DNA of 64,000 nucleotides, taken from assembly GCF_007954355.1 (NCBI RefSeq), contig NZ_VOLR01000005.1, positions 62,001-126,000 of the forward strand, in the 5' to 3' direction. Shown piece after piece: positions 17,394 through 27,974 of the stretch. Origin of the DNA: Colwellia hornerae. GTDB lineage: Bacteria > Pseudomonadota > Gammaproteobacteria > Enterobacterales > Alteromonadaceae. The position numbers and the translations under genes are program-made. The notes beneath the pieces were generated by a model, which searched no databases, was not told where the DNA came from, and worked only from the letters and a program-made list of their open reading frames with translations. Position 1 is the first letter of the stretch; each line of letters begins with the position of its first letter.

Positions 17394-18782
17394 ATGGCAA
17401 ATGTATTAGAAAAAATTGTTGCTGATAAACGTATCGAAATAGCACAGCGTAAAATTGACTTTCCATTAAGTGAATTTATTGACACTTTAGTAGCCACTCA
17501 AAAAGATATGTATGGCGCACTCGATAGAAAACAAGGTCATGCGCATGCGGGCTTTATTTTAGAGTGTAAAAAGGCTTCGCCATCGAAAGGGTTAATACGC
17601 GAAAATTTTGACCCTAAGGCTATTTGCCAGATTTATGATAAATATGCTGCCGCTATTTCTGTCTTAACTGATGAAAAATACTTTCAAGGCACTTTTGAGT
17701 ATTTAAAAATAGTGACTGACTCGGTAAATTGTCCGGTACTTAATAAAGATTTTTTTATTGATGCCTACCAGGTTTATTTGGCGCGATATTACGGTGCTGA
17801 TGCTATTTTGTTGATGCTCAGTGTTTTGTCTGATCAAGAATATAAAGATTTATCAGCTATCGCTGAGCAATATAACTTAGCGGTCTTAACTGAAATCTCT
17901 AATGATGAAGAGCGTGACCGAGCCATTGATTTAGGCGCTAAACTGATTGGCATTAACAACCGAGATTTGCGCGACTTATCCACCGATATCGCTCGAACCT
18001 TTGACTATGCGCCGACACTGCCTGCTGATCGCATCGTTATCTCTGAATCGGGTATTTATACCAACGAACAAGTTCGCGAGTTAGCACCAGCAGTTGATGG
18101 CTTTTTAGTGGGCAGTTCAATCATGGCAGAAGATGATATTGATTTAGCTTGTCGTAAACTCATTTATGGCAATAATAAAGTCTGCGGCTTAACACAAGTT
18201 GACTATGCCCAAAGTGCTGTTGATGCCGGCGCACAATTTGGTGGCTTAATTTTCGCGGAAAAGTCGCCAAGATATGTTGACGAACAACAAGCAAAAATGA
18301 TTGTCGAGCAGGTTCCCTCTTTACGTTACGTCGGCGTGTTTGTTAATCATGCCATTGCAGAGGTGGCGAAACTTGCGCACAGCCTAAACTTATTTGCGGT
18401 GCAACTTCATGGCAATGAAACGTCACAATATATCACGTCATTGCAACCATTATTACCCAAAGGCTGTCAATGTTGGAAAGCTTTACCGGTCGAAAGCCAA
18501 GTACCTGAATTAACTGATAATGCGCAATTTTATGTGCTAGATGGCAAAAATGCTGGCAGTGGTGAAACCTTTAATTGGCGAGCGTTAGCCGAATCTGCGC
18601 AAGACTTAAGCCATTGTTTTCTAGCCGGTGGTTTGTCTATAGATAACATTGCACAAGCGGTTAGCCAGCAAACAACACTAGATTTATTTGGTTTGGATCT
18701 CAACTCAGGTGTTGAAACAAGCCCAGGCGTTAAAAGCCGTGAAAAACTTCAACAAGTTTTCGCCGCTATTAGACATTATTAA
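17394..18782 (+). CDS. trpCF: Bifunctional indole-3-glycerol phosphate synthase / phosphoribosylanthranilate isomerase
   Basis: A 462-residue fusion of two TIM barrels catalysing consecutive steps. The TrpC half (about 1-255) has FILECKKASPSKG, VLTDEKYFQG and VISESGIY; the TrpF half (about 256-462) has KVCGLT, GLIFAEKSPRYV, VQLHGNE and a final FGLDLNSGVETSPG. The trpC(F) fusion is the usual state in gammaproteobacteria of this kind. It is followed by 95 bases containing a long hairpin before trpB. Confidence 0.96.
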   Translation: MANVLEKIVADKRIEIAQRKIDFPLSEFIDTLVATQKDMYGALDRKQGHAHAGFILECKKASPSKGLIRENFDPKAICQIYDKYAAAISVLTDEKYFQGTFEYLKIVTDSVNCPVLNKDFFIDAYQVYLARYYGADAILLMLSVLSDQEYKDLSAIAEQYNLAVLTEISNDEERDRAIDLGAKLIGINNRDLRDLSTDIARTFDYAPTLPADRIVISESGIYTNEQVRELAPAVDGFLVGSSIMAEDDIDLACRKLIYGNNKVCGLTQVDYAQSAVDAGAQFGGLIFAEKSPRYVDEQQAKMIVEQVPSLRYVGVFVNHAIAEVAKLAHSLNLFAVQLHGNETSQYITSLQPLLPKGCQCWKALPVESQVPELTDNAQFYVLDGKNAGSGETFNWRALAESAQDLSHCFLAGGLSIDNIAQAVSQQTTLDLFGLDLNSGVETSPGVKSREKLQQVFAAIRHY

Positions 18783-18797
18783 TAATACCGAACACAC

Positions 18798-18843
18798 AAA
18801 CTAAGTGCGATTTTATACGTATATAAAATCGCTCACTTAGTTT
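18798..18843 (+). repeat. Long hairpin between trpCF and trpB
   Basis: AAACTAAGTG and CGATTTTATA (18798-18817) are mirrored by TATAAAATCG (18822-18831) and CACTTAGTTT (18834-18843), giving 20 pairs with only a two-base bulge and a four-base loop. No adequate T run follows, and trpB starts 34 bases later. It is more likely an mRNA processing, stability or partial-termination element than a full terminator. Confidence 0.75.
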
Positions 18844-18877
18844 ATGTAACTTGTATAAAGCATTAGGAATAAATAAA

Positions 18878-20119
18878 ATGACAGAGCAAACGAGTAAACA
18901 AAAAACCCAAGCAAAAAAAACTTTACCTGCCTATTTTGGTGAGTTTGGCGGTATGTTTGTTGGTGAATTATTAGTACCTGCCCTTGAGCAATTAGAGCAA
19001 GCATTTATCGACTCACAACAAGACGAAGATTTCCTAACTGAGTTTAATGACCTACTCACAAACTACGCGGGCCGTCCAACACCACTGACCTTAACCCGTA
19101 ATTTATGTAAAAACCCATTAGCTAAAATTTATTTAAAACGTGAAGATTTATTACACGGCGGCGCCCATAAAACCAATCAAGTACTCGGCCAAGCATTACT
19201 CGCTAAACGTATGGGTAAAACAGAAGTTATTGCTGAAACCGGCGCTGGACAGCACGGCGTGGCTTCAGCCATTGCTTGTTCATTGTTAGGGTTGAAATGT
19301 CGAGTTTATATGGGCGCATTAGATTGCGAACGTCAACAACCTAACGTATTTCGCATGAAATTGATGGGCGCGGAAGTTATTCCCGTTACTGCCGGCTCTG
19401 GTACTTTAAAAGATGCCGTTAATGAAGCTTTACGTGACTGGTCTGCAAATTATGAAAATGCTCATTACTTGTTAGGCACTGCCGCTGGTCCTCACCCATT
19501 TCCAACCATAGTTCGTGAATTTCAAAAAATGATTGGCGAAGAAGCTAAACAGCAAATCCTTAAACAAGAAGGTCGCTTACCTGATTACGTCATTGCTTGT
19601 GTAGGTGGAGGTTCAAATGCCATAGGTATTTTTAACGACTTTATCAAAGAAACTGATGTGAAATTAATTGGCGTTGAGGCGGGTGGTAAAGGCGTTACGA
19701 CCAACCAACATGGTGCCACCTTAGTTGCCGGTACTAAAGGCATGTTACACGGTAATTATACCTATATTATGCAAGACAATTCAGGACAAATAGAAGAGTC
19801 TTATTCTGTTTCAGCCGGTCTAGACTATCCTGCTGTGGGTCCACAACATGCCTTTTTAAAAGATACTGGCCGTGCTCAATATGTGCCTATTAATGATGAT
19901 GAAGCATTAACAGCTTTTAAACTGTTAGCGATGAATGAAGGTATTATTCCGGCACTTGAGTCTTCACATGCCTTAGCACAAGCGATAAAAATGGCCGAAG
20001 CGGTTACTGAAGAAACGGTCTTTCTTGTCAATTTATCAGGACGCGGTGACAAAGATTTAGCGCATGTACAAACAGTGTTACAAGCTGAAAACGAAGTAAA
20101 AAATCAAGGAGAAGCATAA
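18878..20119 (+). CDS. trpB: Tryptophan synthase beta chain
   Basis: A 413-residue PLP enzyme that condenses indole with serine. The PLP Schiff-base Lys98 lies in HGGAHKTNQ, the phosphate-binding loop in [10 protein letters not shown], and the family AETGAGQHG is present. The start is ATG 18878, with AGGA about ten bases upstream; an upstream in-frame start at 18851 is not needed. The N-terminal tail before PAYFGEFGG is about 16 residues, Lys/Gln/Thr-rich. It overlaps trpA by one base (TAATG). Confidence 0.97.
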   Translation: MTEQTSKQKTQAKKTLPAYFGEFGGMFVGELLVPALEQLEQAFIDSQQDEDFLTEFNDLLTNYAGRPTPLTLTRNLCKNPLAKIYLKREDLLHGGAHKTNQVLGQALLAKRMGKTEVIAETGAGQHGVASAIACSLLGLKCRVYMGALDCERQQPNVFRMKLMGAEVIPVTAGSGTLKDAVNEALRDWSANYENAHYLLGTAAGPHPFPTIVREFQKMIGEEAKQQILKQEGRLPDYVIACVGGGSNAIGIFNDFIKETDVKLIGVEAGGKGVTTNQHGATLVAGTKGMLHGNYTYIMQDNSGQIEESYSVSAGLDYPAVGPQHAFLKDTGRAQYVPINDDEALTAFKLLAMNEGIIPALESSHALAQAIKMAEAVTEETVFLVNLSGRGDKDLAHVQTVLQAENEVKNQGEA

Positions 20120-20973
20120 TGAGTTTAGGTGATACCTCAAACAAGCAGATGACCACACGTTATCAGCAAACCTTTGCTCAATTAGCAGAAAAGAATCAAG
20201 GCGCTTTTATTCCGTTTGTTACTATAGGCGACCCAAATCTTGAGCAATCATTTGCAATAATTAAAGCATTAATAGACGCCGGCGCTGATGCATTAGAATT
20301 AGGCATTCCATTTTCTGACCCAAGTGCTGACGGTATTACTATTCAGCGAGCAGCACTGCGTGCACTCAATGCTGGGGTCAATACGGATGCCTGTTTAGAT
20401 GTTTTAGCTAAAGTGCGCGCTTACGCGCCCGAGATTCCTATTGGTTTATTACTTTATGGCAACTTAGTCTTTGCACGCGGTATTGATAGCTTTTATCGAG
20501 ATACCGCTGCAGTAGGTGTTGATTCGGTGTTAATTGCCGATTTACCTTTGCGTGAAAGTGCCCCCTTTCGTGCAGCTGCAGTAAAGTATGGTGTTGCGCC
20601 AATATTTATTGCTCCGCCTAATGGCAGTGAGGAAACATTAAAACAGGTTGCACAATACAGCCATGGCTACACTTACGTATTAAGTCGTGCGGGTGTAACG
20701 GGTATGGATACGCCAAGTAGTTCATCGGTCGAGGAGGCTCATCCTGCTGTTCATTTAATTGAAAAGCTCAAAGCTAATAATGCCTCACCTGGGGTAATAG
20801 GATTTGGTATTTCTAATCCAGAGCAAGTAAAAGCAGCGTTAGCAACTGGCGCAGCTGGTGCCATAAGCGGTTCGGCAGTGGTTAAAATCATTGAAAATAA
20901 TCTTGAAGATAATGCGGCTATGTTAGCTGCATTAACAAGTTTTGTTCAACAAATGAAGGCGGCAACACATTAA
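20119..20973 (+). CDS. trpA: Tryptophan synthase alpha chain
   Basis: A 284-residue TIM barrel that cleaves indole-3-glycerol phosphate and channels indole to TrpB. Catalytic Glu60 and Asp71 lie in [14 protein letters not shown], equivalent to Glu49 and Asp60 of the Salmonella enzyme. GFGISNPEQ and [10 protein letters not shown] form the phosphate site. The start at 20119 has AGGAG upstream in trpB; compared with E. coli it carries about ten extra N-terminal residues. It is the last gene of the operon and is followed by a terminator. Confidence 0.97.
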   Translation: MSLGDTSNKQMTTRYQQTFAQLAEKNQGAFIPFVTIGDPNLEQSFAIIKALIDAGADALELGIPFSDPSADGITIQRAALRALNAGVNTDACLDVLAKVRAYAPEIPIGLLLYGNLVFARGIDSFYRDTAAVGVDSVLIADLPLRESAPFRAAAVKYGVAPIFIAPPNGSEETLKQVAQYSHGYTYVLSRAGVTGMDTPSSSSVEEAHPAVHLIEKLKANNASPGVIGFGISNPEQVKAALATGAAGAISGSAVVKIIENNLEDNAAMLAALTSFVQQMKAATH

Positions 20974-21008
20974 CAAAAACCAATAGGTTCCCCTCTCAAA
21001 CAACCCAT

Positions 21009-21046
21009 AAAGCTAGCTGAGCTAACATCAGCTGGCTTTATTTTTA
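21009..21046 (+). terminator. Terminator of the trp operon
   Basis: AAAGCTAGCTGA (21009-21020) pairs with TCAGCTGGCTTT (21028-21039) with one wobble or mismatch, followed by ATTTTT. It starts 35 bases after trpA. Confidence 0.85.
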
Positions 21047-21147
21047 TAGTCACTAGCCAGCAAAAAAACAAGGTAAATTAAAGTAGCTATGTAAGTCTCT
21101 GGTTGAGTTTTCCGTGCTGAGTATCGCTTAACAAAACCTCCCCTGAG

Positions 21148-22989
21148 TTAAGCTTCGACAACTCTATTTCGACCCAAATCTTTTGCCTGATAAAGCGCAT
21201 CATCTAAGCGCTGATAAACGCTGTCAAAACTTGAAATCGATTTATCTATATAGGTTATAGAAAAACTTGCCGTAACCGTTAGCACTATCTCATCATTTAT
21301 CAATATCGGCGTATTTTCAAAACTACTACGAATATTTTCAACAATACTTTGTGCAGATTTTTTTTCTAAGTCCTTTAAACACAGAACAAATTCTTCACCA
21401 CAAAGTCTACCAAATAGATCTTGTTGTCGGATATTATCTTTGGTTAGTTTAACGATATGTCGCAGGGCTCTATCACCACAAAGGTGTGAATACTTATCGT
21501 TAACTGATTTAAAATCATCCAAGTCAAACATAATAATAGCGTGTATAGTATTATTCAGTGGCTTTTTAAGGTTCATTATTTGTTCGAAAATAGCTCGCCT
21601 ATTATAGATACGTGTTAGCTCATCAGTTTCTGATAATATTTTTTGTTTATTTTTTTGTTGCCATATAAATACGCAGACCGTTATTAAAACCAATATTAAG
21701 ATACATGATAAAATCAAGGTAATTCTTGATTTCTCTAATCGAGTCGACACTAAGCCAAGTTCCAGTGCAACTATATCCTGTTGCAGCTCAGCAACACCTA
21801 AAATAGAAACCGAGTTCTGTTGATTAATAAGGGCTTGTTGATTGATATTGATGTAGCTTTCAAAATACTTTTTTGATGATTGATTTTGAGAAAGGTAATG
21901 TTTTATCAAAAATTCATAAAGATAATGCAAGTTTGATTTTTTAGTTTGCTTAATTAAAAGATCTTTCTGTGCGATAAAAGTATTAACGCATTCCGTTCTA
22001 TTGTTTTCTAAACACGCAATAGCTTTATATAAAACCATTTTATTATCTTGATACAACTCTTCAGTAACACGTTGATATGGTTCAAATTCGTCAATGAGTT
22101 CTCCCATTAATTCAAAGTTTTTATTTTGATAAGCGAATTTTATTTTTAAAATGATTAATAACGTTTTGAAATCATCGGTACTTTTAAATAGGTCACCTCC
22201 TGATTCAAATTTTGTTAAGTAATGCTTACTTTCTGCAATTTTACCCGCATCTAATAATTCAGTAGCAATAGAATAATAAGACCAATTGCGATCAAAATCA
22301 TCCTTGATATAGGGTAATTGTTTTTTGTATGTATTCGCCGCAAGGGAAAACTGACCAAGCGATGAATATATTTCAGCTATATTCCCGTAGATATGGTCGA
22401 TAAAGTAGTCATCCGCTTTGCTTACTTCCTTTAGCCTGACGAACTCTCTAATTTTTTCTACTGCGCTCAGAGCAGAACAATATTGAAGTTCTGCCAAATC
22501 TAAATACTTTAGGAACGCTTGAGGGGGATCTTTGGCGAGCAAACGTTTGGCATGTAAAAAATCGCACGATTTTTTTAGCGAATACCGAGAATAAAAACTG
22601 GTTAAATCATAGATAGCTATCAAAAAAACAGTCTTGTTGATTTCGTTACTTGGCAACAGAATTATTTCTTCCAATTGCTGTATATAATCTTCACTGAAAC
22701 CGCCACTACAGTATGACTCCATCGCTTTTTGCCAAAGCAGTTTCGAGCGTTCTTGATTAGACAAATCAGTAAAATCAACTAAATATCTTTCAACTTTATC
22801 GCTTACCCCCTTGTCTACCGAGCAATCATAACGATAAGATGGCTCAATGCTATTCAAGGTGGCATTCAAATCATTAGCCAATGCCGAATGAGTTACAGCA
22901 AAAAAATATACGGCAGAAAATATCAAAAATTGATAGACCGCTCTTTTACAAATAATCAAATCCATACTCCCTATAGATTCTTCACACAT
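21148..22989 (-). CDS. Periplasmic TPR-sensor diguanylate cyclase (GGDEF)
   Basis: A 613-residue inner-membrane protein. A signal anchor (about residues 15-38) precedes a long helical periplasmic region (about 45-420) with TPR-like pairs, then a single membrane span (about 425-445, ILSCILILVLITVCVFIW) and a cytoplasmic GGDEF domain to the C terminus. The active-site loop reads CGEEF instead of GGEEF. The inhibitory-site RQQD lies five residues upstream of it, and FDLDDFKSVND with the metal-binding Asp is intact. Two starts are possible (22989 or 22965); GGGAG is almost abutting the second, so I keep the first with reservation. It is monocistronic and converges on trpA. Confidence 0.85.
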   Translation of the reverse strand: MCEESIGSMDLIICKRAVYQFLIFSAVYFFAVTHSALANDLNATLNSIEPSYRYDCSVDKGVSDKVERYLVDFTDLSNQERSKLLWQKAMESYCSGGFSEDYIQQLEEIILLPSNEINKTVFLIAIYDLTSFYSRYSLKKSCDFLHAKRLLAKDPPQAFLKYLDLAELQYCSALSAVEKIREFVRLKEVSKADDYFIDHIYGNIAEIYSSLGQFSLAANTYKKQLPYIKDDFDRNWSYYSIATELLDAGKIAESKHYLTKFESGGDLFKSTDDFKTLLIILKIKFAYQNKNFELMGELIDEFEPYQRVTEELYQDNKMVLYKAIACLENNRTECVNTFIAQKDLLIKQTKKSNLHYLYEFLIKHYLSQNQSSKKYFESYININQQALINQQNSVSILGVAELQQDIVALELGLVSTRLEKSRITLILSCILILVLITVCVFIWQQKNKQKILSETDELTRIYNRRAIFEQIMNLKKPLNNTIHAIIMFDLDDFKSVNDKYSHLCGDRALRHIVKLTKDNIRQQDLFGRLCGEEFVLCLKDLEKKSAQSIVENIRSSFENTPILINDEIVLTVTASFSITYIDKSISSFDSVYQRLDDALYQAKDLGRNRVVEA

Positions 22990-23360
22990 AAATCGAAATT
23001 ATACTCACCCTCTCCAGGGTATTTAAACGATTAGTGAGTCATTGTTAATAATCCTGAACTGAATGTTGTATTTTCTATTACATAAAACGCAAAGGACATT
23101 GTAAAAATTGCGAGGATTAAATAATAACTTATTCGATAAAATCAACCGGTATGATCTTTGAAAAAAGCTTATAAAGCAAACTAAAATAGTTAAAAAAGCT
23201 TAACAAGCCAAGGCCTAATAATAAACCTTATCAAAGATATAGATATCTCCATACTTGCCTGTTGCATCGATATTAAAACAACATACTTACAGGTATTAAA
23301 AATTACAATATAATTTAATTAAATGTATATAACGAACAAAATTAACCATTAAATTTAGAC
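22990..23360. other. Gene-free AT-rich region between the GGDEF gene and glnS
   Basis: About 370 bases upstream of the TPR-GGDEF gene and downstream of glnS. I see no ORF, RNA gene or clear repeat; it presumably holds the promoter of the GGDEF gene. Confidence 0.4.
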
Positions 23361-23410
23361 AAAAAAAAACCTTCATATACCGGAATAACGTCCAGTAGAT
23401 GAAGATTTTA
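23361..23410 (-). terminator. Terminator of glnS
   Basis: Read on the minus strand, CTTCAT...ATGAAG with an inner ACTGG/CCGGT stem is followed by nine Ts (nine As at 23361-23369 on the plus strand), shortly after the glnS stop. Confidence 0.75.
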
Positions 23411-23429
23411 AAACTCATTTGTGGGCTAA

Positions 23430-25100
23430 TTAGTTGTCCATTTTAGCCCAAGTATCACGTAAACCTACTGTACGGTTAAATACCAATTTATCACCTTGTG
23501 AGTCTTTATTATCACGACAAAAATAACCTTGACGTTCAAATTGAAAGGCTTGCTCGGGTTTTGCATTGGCCAATGAAGGCTCAACTTTAGCGTGGCTGAT
23601 GGTAATTAACGAATCTTCATTCATCACACTCTGAAAGTTTTCTGCGGCTGCTGGATTTGGTATATTAAATAAACGGTCGTATAATCGAATTTCTGCATCA
23701 ATAGATTGCTGAGCAGCAACCCAATGAATAACACCTTTGGGTTTAGTACCATCTTCAGGATTTTTACCTAAGGTATCGGCATTATAATTACCATAAACAG
23801 TAGTAACATTGCCTTCGCTGTCTTTGTCACAACGTGTGGCAGTAACAACATAAGCACCACGTAAACGCACCGCTTTATCAAGCACTAAACGCTTATATTT
23901 TTTATTGGCTTCTTCACGAAAGTCTTCCGCTTCAATATAAAGTTCTGCAGCGAAAGGAACAATTCGAGTACCTTGTTCATCATCACTTGGATGATTTTTT
24001 ACAGTTAATTCTTCTACTTGTCCTGCTGGGTAGTTCTCTATCACCAATTTAATCGGGTCAAGCACCGCCATAGCACGAGGCGCATTGTCGTTTAGGTCTT
24101 CACGGATACAAGCTTCTAAAACACCGATTTCCACGGTATTGTCCATTTTAGTCACACCAATACGCTTAGCAAACTCACGTAATGAGCCTGGTGTGTAACC
24201 ACGACGGCGAAAGGCAGCAATCGTAGGCATACGTGGATCGTCCCAACCATTAACTAATTTTTCATCGACTAAGGTATGAAGTTTACGTTTACTCATTACC
24301 GTATATTCAAGGTTTAAACGTGAAAATTCATATTGATGTGGCACAACATCAATCGATACATTTTCAAGTACCCAGTCATATAAACGACGGTTGTCTTGAA
24401 ACTCTAATGTACAAAGTGAATGGGTGATCCCTTCGATGGCATCAGATAAGCAATGAGTAAAGTCGTACATCGGGTAAATGCACCATTTATCAGCTGTTTG
24501 ATGATGATGAGCAAAACGTACTCGATAAATAATAGGGTCACGCAGACACATAAAACTTGATGTCATATCAATTTTAGCGCGTAAAACACATTCGCCTTCT
24601 GCACATTTACCGGCTTTCATTTTAGCAAATAGTGCTAAATTGTCTGCAACACTGGTATCACGAAATGGACTATTCTTACCTGGCGCTTTCAGTGAACCAC
24701 GATATTCTCGAGCCTCATCAGCATTTAAGAAACAAACATAAGCCAAGCCTTTTTCTATTAATTCAACAGCAAAGTCGTGCAATTGATCAAAGTAGTCAGA
24801 TGAGTAATGAACCTTACCCGCCCAATCAAAGCCTAACCATTTTACGTCTTCTTGAATCGAGTTAACGTAATCAATGTCTTCTTTTTCAGGATTGGTATCA
24901 TCAAAACGTAAATTACATAAACCTTGATAATCTTGAGCAATGCCAAAGTTTAAGCAAATTGCCTTCGCATGACCAATATGTAAAAAACCATTTGGCTCTG
25001 GAGGGAAACGAGTTTGCACACTCGAATGTTTGCCATTTTCAAGATCCGCATCAATAATTTGACGAATAAAATTTGTTGGGCGTTTTTCAGCTTCCGACAT
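23430..25100 (-). CDS. glnS: Glutaminyl-tRNA synthetase
   Basis: A 556-residue class I aminoacyl-tRNA synthetase. The start is ATG 25100 ([17 protein letters not shown], matching E. coli), with AGAGG eight bases upstream; a TTG two codons earlier is not needed. The HIGH motif is in [14 protein letters not shown] and the KMSKS equivalent in [15 protein letters not shown] and GWDDPRMPT are conserved. The C-terminal anticodon-binding barrels are complete (VGLRDTW near the end). It is monocistronic with its own terminator. Confidence 0.98.
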   Translation of the reverse strand: MSEAEKRPTNFIRQIIDADLENGKHSSVQTRFPPEPNGFLHIGHAKAICLNFGIAQDYQGLCNLRFDDTNPEKEDIDYVNSIQEDVKWLGFDWAGKVHYSSDYFDQLHDFAVELIEKGLAYVCFLNADEAREYRGSLKAPGKNSPFRDTSVADNLALFAKMKAGKCAEGECVLRAKIDMTSSFMCLRDPIIYRVRFAHHHQTADKWCIYPMYDFTHCLSDAIEGITHSLCTLEFQDNRRLYDWVLENVSIDVVPHQYEFSRLNLEYTVMSKRKLHTLVDEKLVNGWDDPRMPTIAAFRRRGYTPGSLREFAKRIGVTKMDNTVEIGVLEACIREDLNDNAPRAMAVLDPIKLVIENYPAGQVEELTVKNHPSDDEQGTRIVPFAAELYIEAEDFREEANKKYKRLVLDKAVRLRGAYVVTATRCDKDSEGNVTTVYGNYNADTLGKNPEDGTKPKGVIHWVAAQQSIDAEIRLYDRLFNIPNPAAAENFQSVMNEDSLITISHAKVEPSLANAKPEQAFQFERQGYFCRDNKDSQGDKLVFNRTVGLRDTWAKMDN

Positions 25101-25307
25101 CCACAAAACCTCTAAAAAGAATTTAAATTACGTTATTTTTCGGCATTATAACAACAGTTAATCAAAGGGAATAGCGCTTATATCGGCAAATTATCAATTT
25201 TACTGAATAAGTAGGAAAGTTACTTAAAAATGAAAGCAGTATTCGTTTTTTCTAAAGAATAAGCGTTTTAAAGTAAATGATAATCAATGTTTAATTATCT
25301 AATGCTC

Positions 25308-25345
25308 ATAAAAAGACAAGGACAAATTTGTCCTTGTCTTTTTAT
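25308..25345 (-). terminator. Perfect 38-bp palindromic terminator of the DUF885 gene
   Basis: The sequence from 25308 to 25345 is a perfect palindrome centred between 25326 and 25327 (left arm begins ATAAAAAGACAAGGACA). The stem is flanked on the minus strand by Ts and lies 28 bases beyond the end of the DUF885 gene. Confidence 0.88.
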
Positions 25346-25373
25346 AATTAATGACCTTATTGCCTAGCTTAGA

Positions 25374-27227
25374 TTAAGCTTTTTTATTGGCTATATAACT
25401 ATTAACCAATTGAGCTAAAACATTTAAAGGTACAGGACCATTGCGAAGTACTACATCGTGAAATTCACGAATATCAAATTTATCACCAAGCTCAACCTTA
25501 GCCTGCTCACGTAATTCTATGATTTTTAACATACCTATCTTATAAGCTGTTGCTTGTGATGGCATAACGACATGGCGTTCAACCATTTTCACTGCATCAG
25601 ATTTAGCATTAGGTGTATTGTTAACATAATAGCCAATTCCTTGGGCACGCGTCCATTTTTTCGAATGAATGCCAGTATCTACTACTAAACGACACGCTCG
25701 CCATAACTCCATAGCTAAACGACCAAAATCAGAATAAGGGTCTTGGTATAAACCAATTTCTTTAGGGAGCATTTCTGCATATAAGCCCCAGCCTTCAGTG
25801 TGTGCAGTATAACCACCAAACTTACGAAATTTAGGGATATTAGTTAGTTCTTGTTTTATCGCTATTTGCATGTGATGACCCGGTATCCCTTCGTGATAAG
25901 CCAATGCCGCCATTTGATAAATTGGCATAGCTTTCATGTCGTAAAGGTTGGCATAATAAATCCCTGGACGAGACCCATCCGGTGCAGGTTGTTGATAGAA
26001 AGCTTTACCGGCAGACTTTTCTCGGAAGGCTTCAACCGCTTTTACAGTTAATTCAGCTTTGGGTTTAGTTAAAAATAAGCTGTCTAAGCGATCTTTCATA
26101 TCTTCGATTAACGCGACAGCTTCGTTTAAGTAACGTTGTTTTCCTGCTGCATCAGCCGGATAATAGAATTGCTTATCAGTGCGCATAAATTCGAAAAAAT
26201 CAGCAAGTTCCCCTTTAAAACCAACTTTTTCCATAATAACGCGCATTTCACTGTGAATACGATCAACTTCACTTAGCCCTATTTGATGAATTTGGTCGGC
26301 CGTTAAGTCTGTTGTTGTGGTACGTTGTAATGCATTGTTAAAGAATGCTTTACCTTGTGGAAACTTCCACGCGCCATCTTTATCATCTGCTTTTTTTTCT
26401 AATACTTTTAGGTAACTGACTAATTGCTCATAGCCAGGTTTGATACTAGTTATTAAAGCCACTTTAACATCAGCCATTAGGACATTTTTTTCGTCGACAC
26501 TGATCGCAAGTTTATCCACCTTTTTAGTGAAATCAGCCAATATCGTACTATCTTCACCTTCCGAGAAGGGTGCCCCCTGCAAAATATTTTTTGAGTCACG
26601 AATAACATGAGGGTAAACGAACTTAGGGGCCATGATACCGAGCTGTTCGCGTAATTTTAGTTGTGTAGTGAGTTGTTCTAAAAGTGAATTAGCACCTTGC
26701 ACACGGGCAATATAATCTTGAGCTTCTTTAATGTTTTTAATGGAGTGCTGATTAATTAGAAAAGCAGGTACTCTTGAATGTAAACCAAACATTTGATTGA
26801 CAGGATAGTTATGAAAACGCCATTTATGATCAGAAATTTTATTTTCTAATTTTTGTACAAGTAAGTGATAGCTAATTAATGTTTGCTCATCTAGCTTAGT
26901 GCTGTCAATGGCTTTAACACGCTGAAGATTTATTTTAGTGATCGATAATTCTTTAGTATTATTCTCCTCAGAAATATCATCCCATTTATCATAGTCAGTT
27001 TTTATACCTAAATAGGTTTGGGTCATTGGGCTACGAGAAACATCTTCATCAAAAATAGTATCGAATAATTGGTTAGCTTTTTCTGATTCGGACATGGCGT
27101 TAACGACAATCGTTTTCTCAACTTCATTCAATACTTTTTTTGCTGTAGTAGTTGTTTTTTGTGCTGAGCAAGCAGCAAGTAGTGAACTAGAAATAACCAC
27201 TAGCAGTAGTGTATTTTTTAAAGTCAT
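25374..27227 (-). CDS. DUF885-family lipoprotein (putative metallopeptidase)
   Basis: A 617-residue exported lipoprotein. The signal peptide ends in the lipobox LLAAC with the lipidated Cys at residue 20, followed by a Thr/Lys-rich linker. The DUF885 domain contains YHEGIPGHHMQ (about residues 445-455), a zinc-binding HExxxHH-like motif, and downstream GWGLYAEMLPKE carrying a further acidic ligand. Family members are generally regarded as metallopeptidases, but the substrate is unknown. The gene stands alone, with CGAGAAA before the ATG and a strong terminator. Confidence 0.88.
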   Translation of the reverse strand: MTLKNTLLLVVISSSLLAACSAQKTTTTAKKVLNEVEKTIVVNAMSESEKANQLFDTIFDEDVSRSPMTQTYLGIKTDYDKWDDISEENNTKELSITKINLQRVKAIDSTKLDEQTLISYHLLVQKLENKISDHKWRFHNYPVNQMFGLHSRVPAFLINQHSIKNIKEAQDYIARVQGANSLLEQLTTQLKLREQLGIMAPKFVYPHVIRDSKNILQGAPFSEGEDSTILADFTKKVDKLAISVDEKNVLMADVKVALITSIKPGYEQLVSYLKVLEKKADDKDGAWKFPQGKAFFNNALQRTTTTDLTADQIHQIGLSEVDRIHSEMRVIMEKVGFKGELADFFEFMRTDKQFYYPADAAGKQRYLNEAVALIEDMKDRLDSLFLTKPKAELTVKAVEAFREKSAGKAFYQQPAPDGSRPGIYYANLYDMKAMPIYQMAALAYHEGIPGHHMQIAIKQELTNIPKFRKFGGYTAHTEGWGLYAEMLPKEIGLYQDPYSDFGRLAMELWRACRLVVDTGIHSKKWTRAQGIGYYVNNTPNAKSDAVKMVERHVVMPSQATAYKIGMLKIIELREQAKVELGDKFDIREFHDVVLRNGPVPLNVLAQLVNSYIANKKA

Positions 27228-27454
27228 AATTTTCTCGTTGTTATAGATATTAATGAATCATTATAAATATATTGCAGACAAGTATTCGTTTATCTAGTTT
27301 TAGTCGAATCGAATAGCCATAGCAATAACTCTTCGATAAGTCGCTCTATAATTACGATAGAAGGGAATAATTTGCGATTACTTATGACAAGGAACTAATA
27401 CTCAGGTAAAAGTCCCTTTTCATTGTTCAGTTAATTTAATTCTTAATCTCTAAG

Positions 27455-27898
27455 CTAACTAGACCAGCCTTGTCTTTGCGCCTTTCTAGCAAGCCAAACT
27501 AAATAGCTGGCAAGCAGTATTACCATTACCGGCATAACCGCACTACCCGGCCCATAGACTTCTAAAGACTTACTGATAAAAAAGGAATGAAACATTTGCA
27601 ACAAAACTCCCGCTAATGAACAAGCCAGTATTGGCGTCGCTAGGGTGTTTTTCAATATCAAGAGCAAGGAGCCAAAAGCACCAGCAAAAGCGGCCTTAGC
27701 CCATAGAGGTGTACTCGCATAAAGCGCTTGTTCGGCATCCGGCAATGCTGCAATCATTTCGGACGTAATCATCATTTGTCCAACAAAAGCGAGTACACCG
27801 AGTAAGTTCCATATCAATGCAATAGTCCCGACAACTTTGAACCATGAGGGAACTTCAATTGTTTGAGTGGTATTATCGCTCTTTAATGGTTCAGTCAT
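27455..27898 (-). CDS. Small membrane protein, four predicted spans, function unknown
   Basis: A 147-residue protein with a polar N-terminal tail, then four hydrophobic segments at about 21-43, 67-85, 87-108 and 118-138, ending in a basic RKAQRQGW tail. Relatives in marine gammaproteobacteria are often labelled as putative sugar transporter on weak grounds; I see no transporter motif. AGGAAG lies four bases upstream of the ATG at 27898, so it is very likely expressed. It lies 76 bases downstream of yehS on the same strand and could share its transcript. Confidence 0.75.
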   Translation of the reverse strand: MTEPLKSDNTTQTIEVPSWFKVVGTIALIWNLLGVLAFVGQMMITSEMIAALPDAEQALYASTPLWAKAAFAGAFGSLLLILKNTLATPILACSLAGVLLQMFHSFFISKSLEVYGPGSAVMPVMVILLASYLVWLARKAQRQGWSS

Positions 27899-27974
27899 TA
27901 TACTTCCTGTTATTTATATGCTTGTTATTAGCAAAGTTTATGCACAGCTATTACTGCATAATCATCTGTATAAA

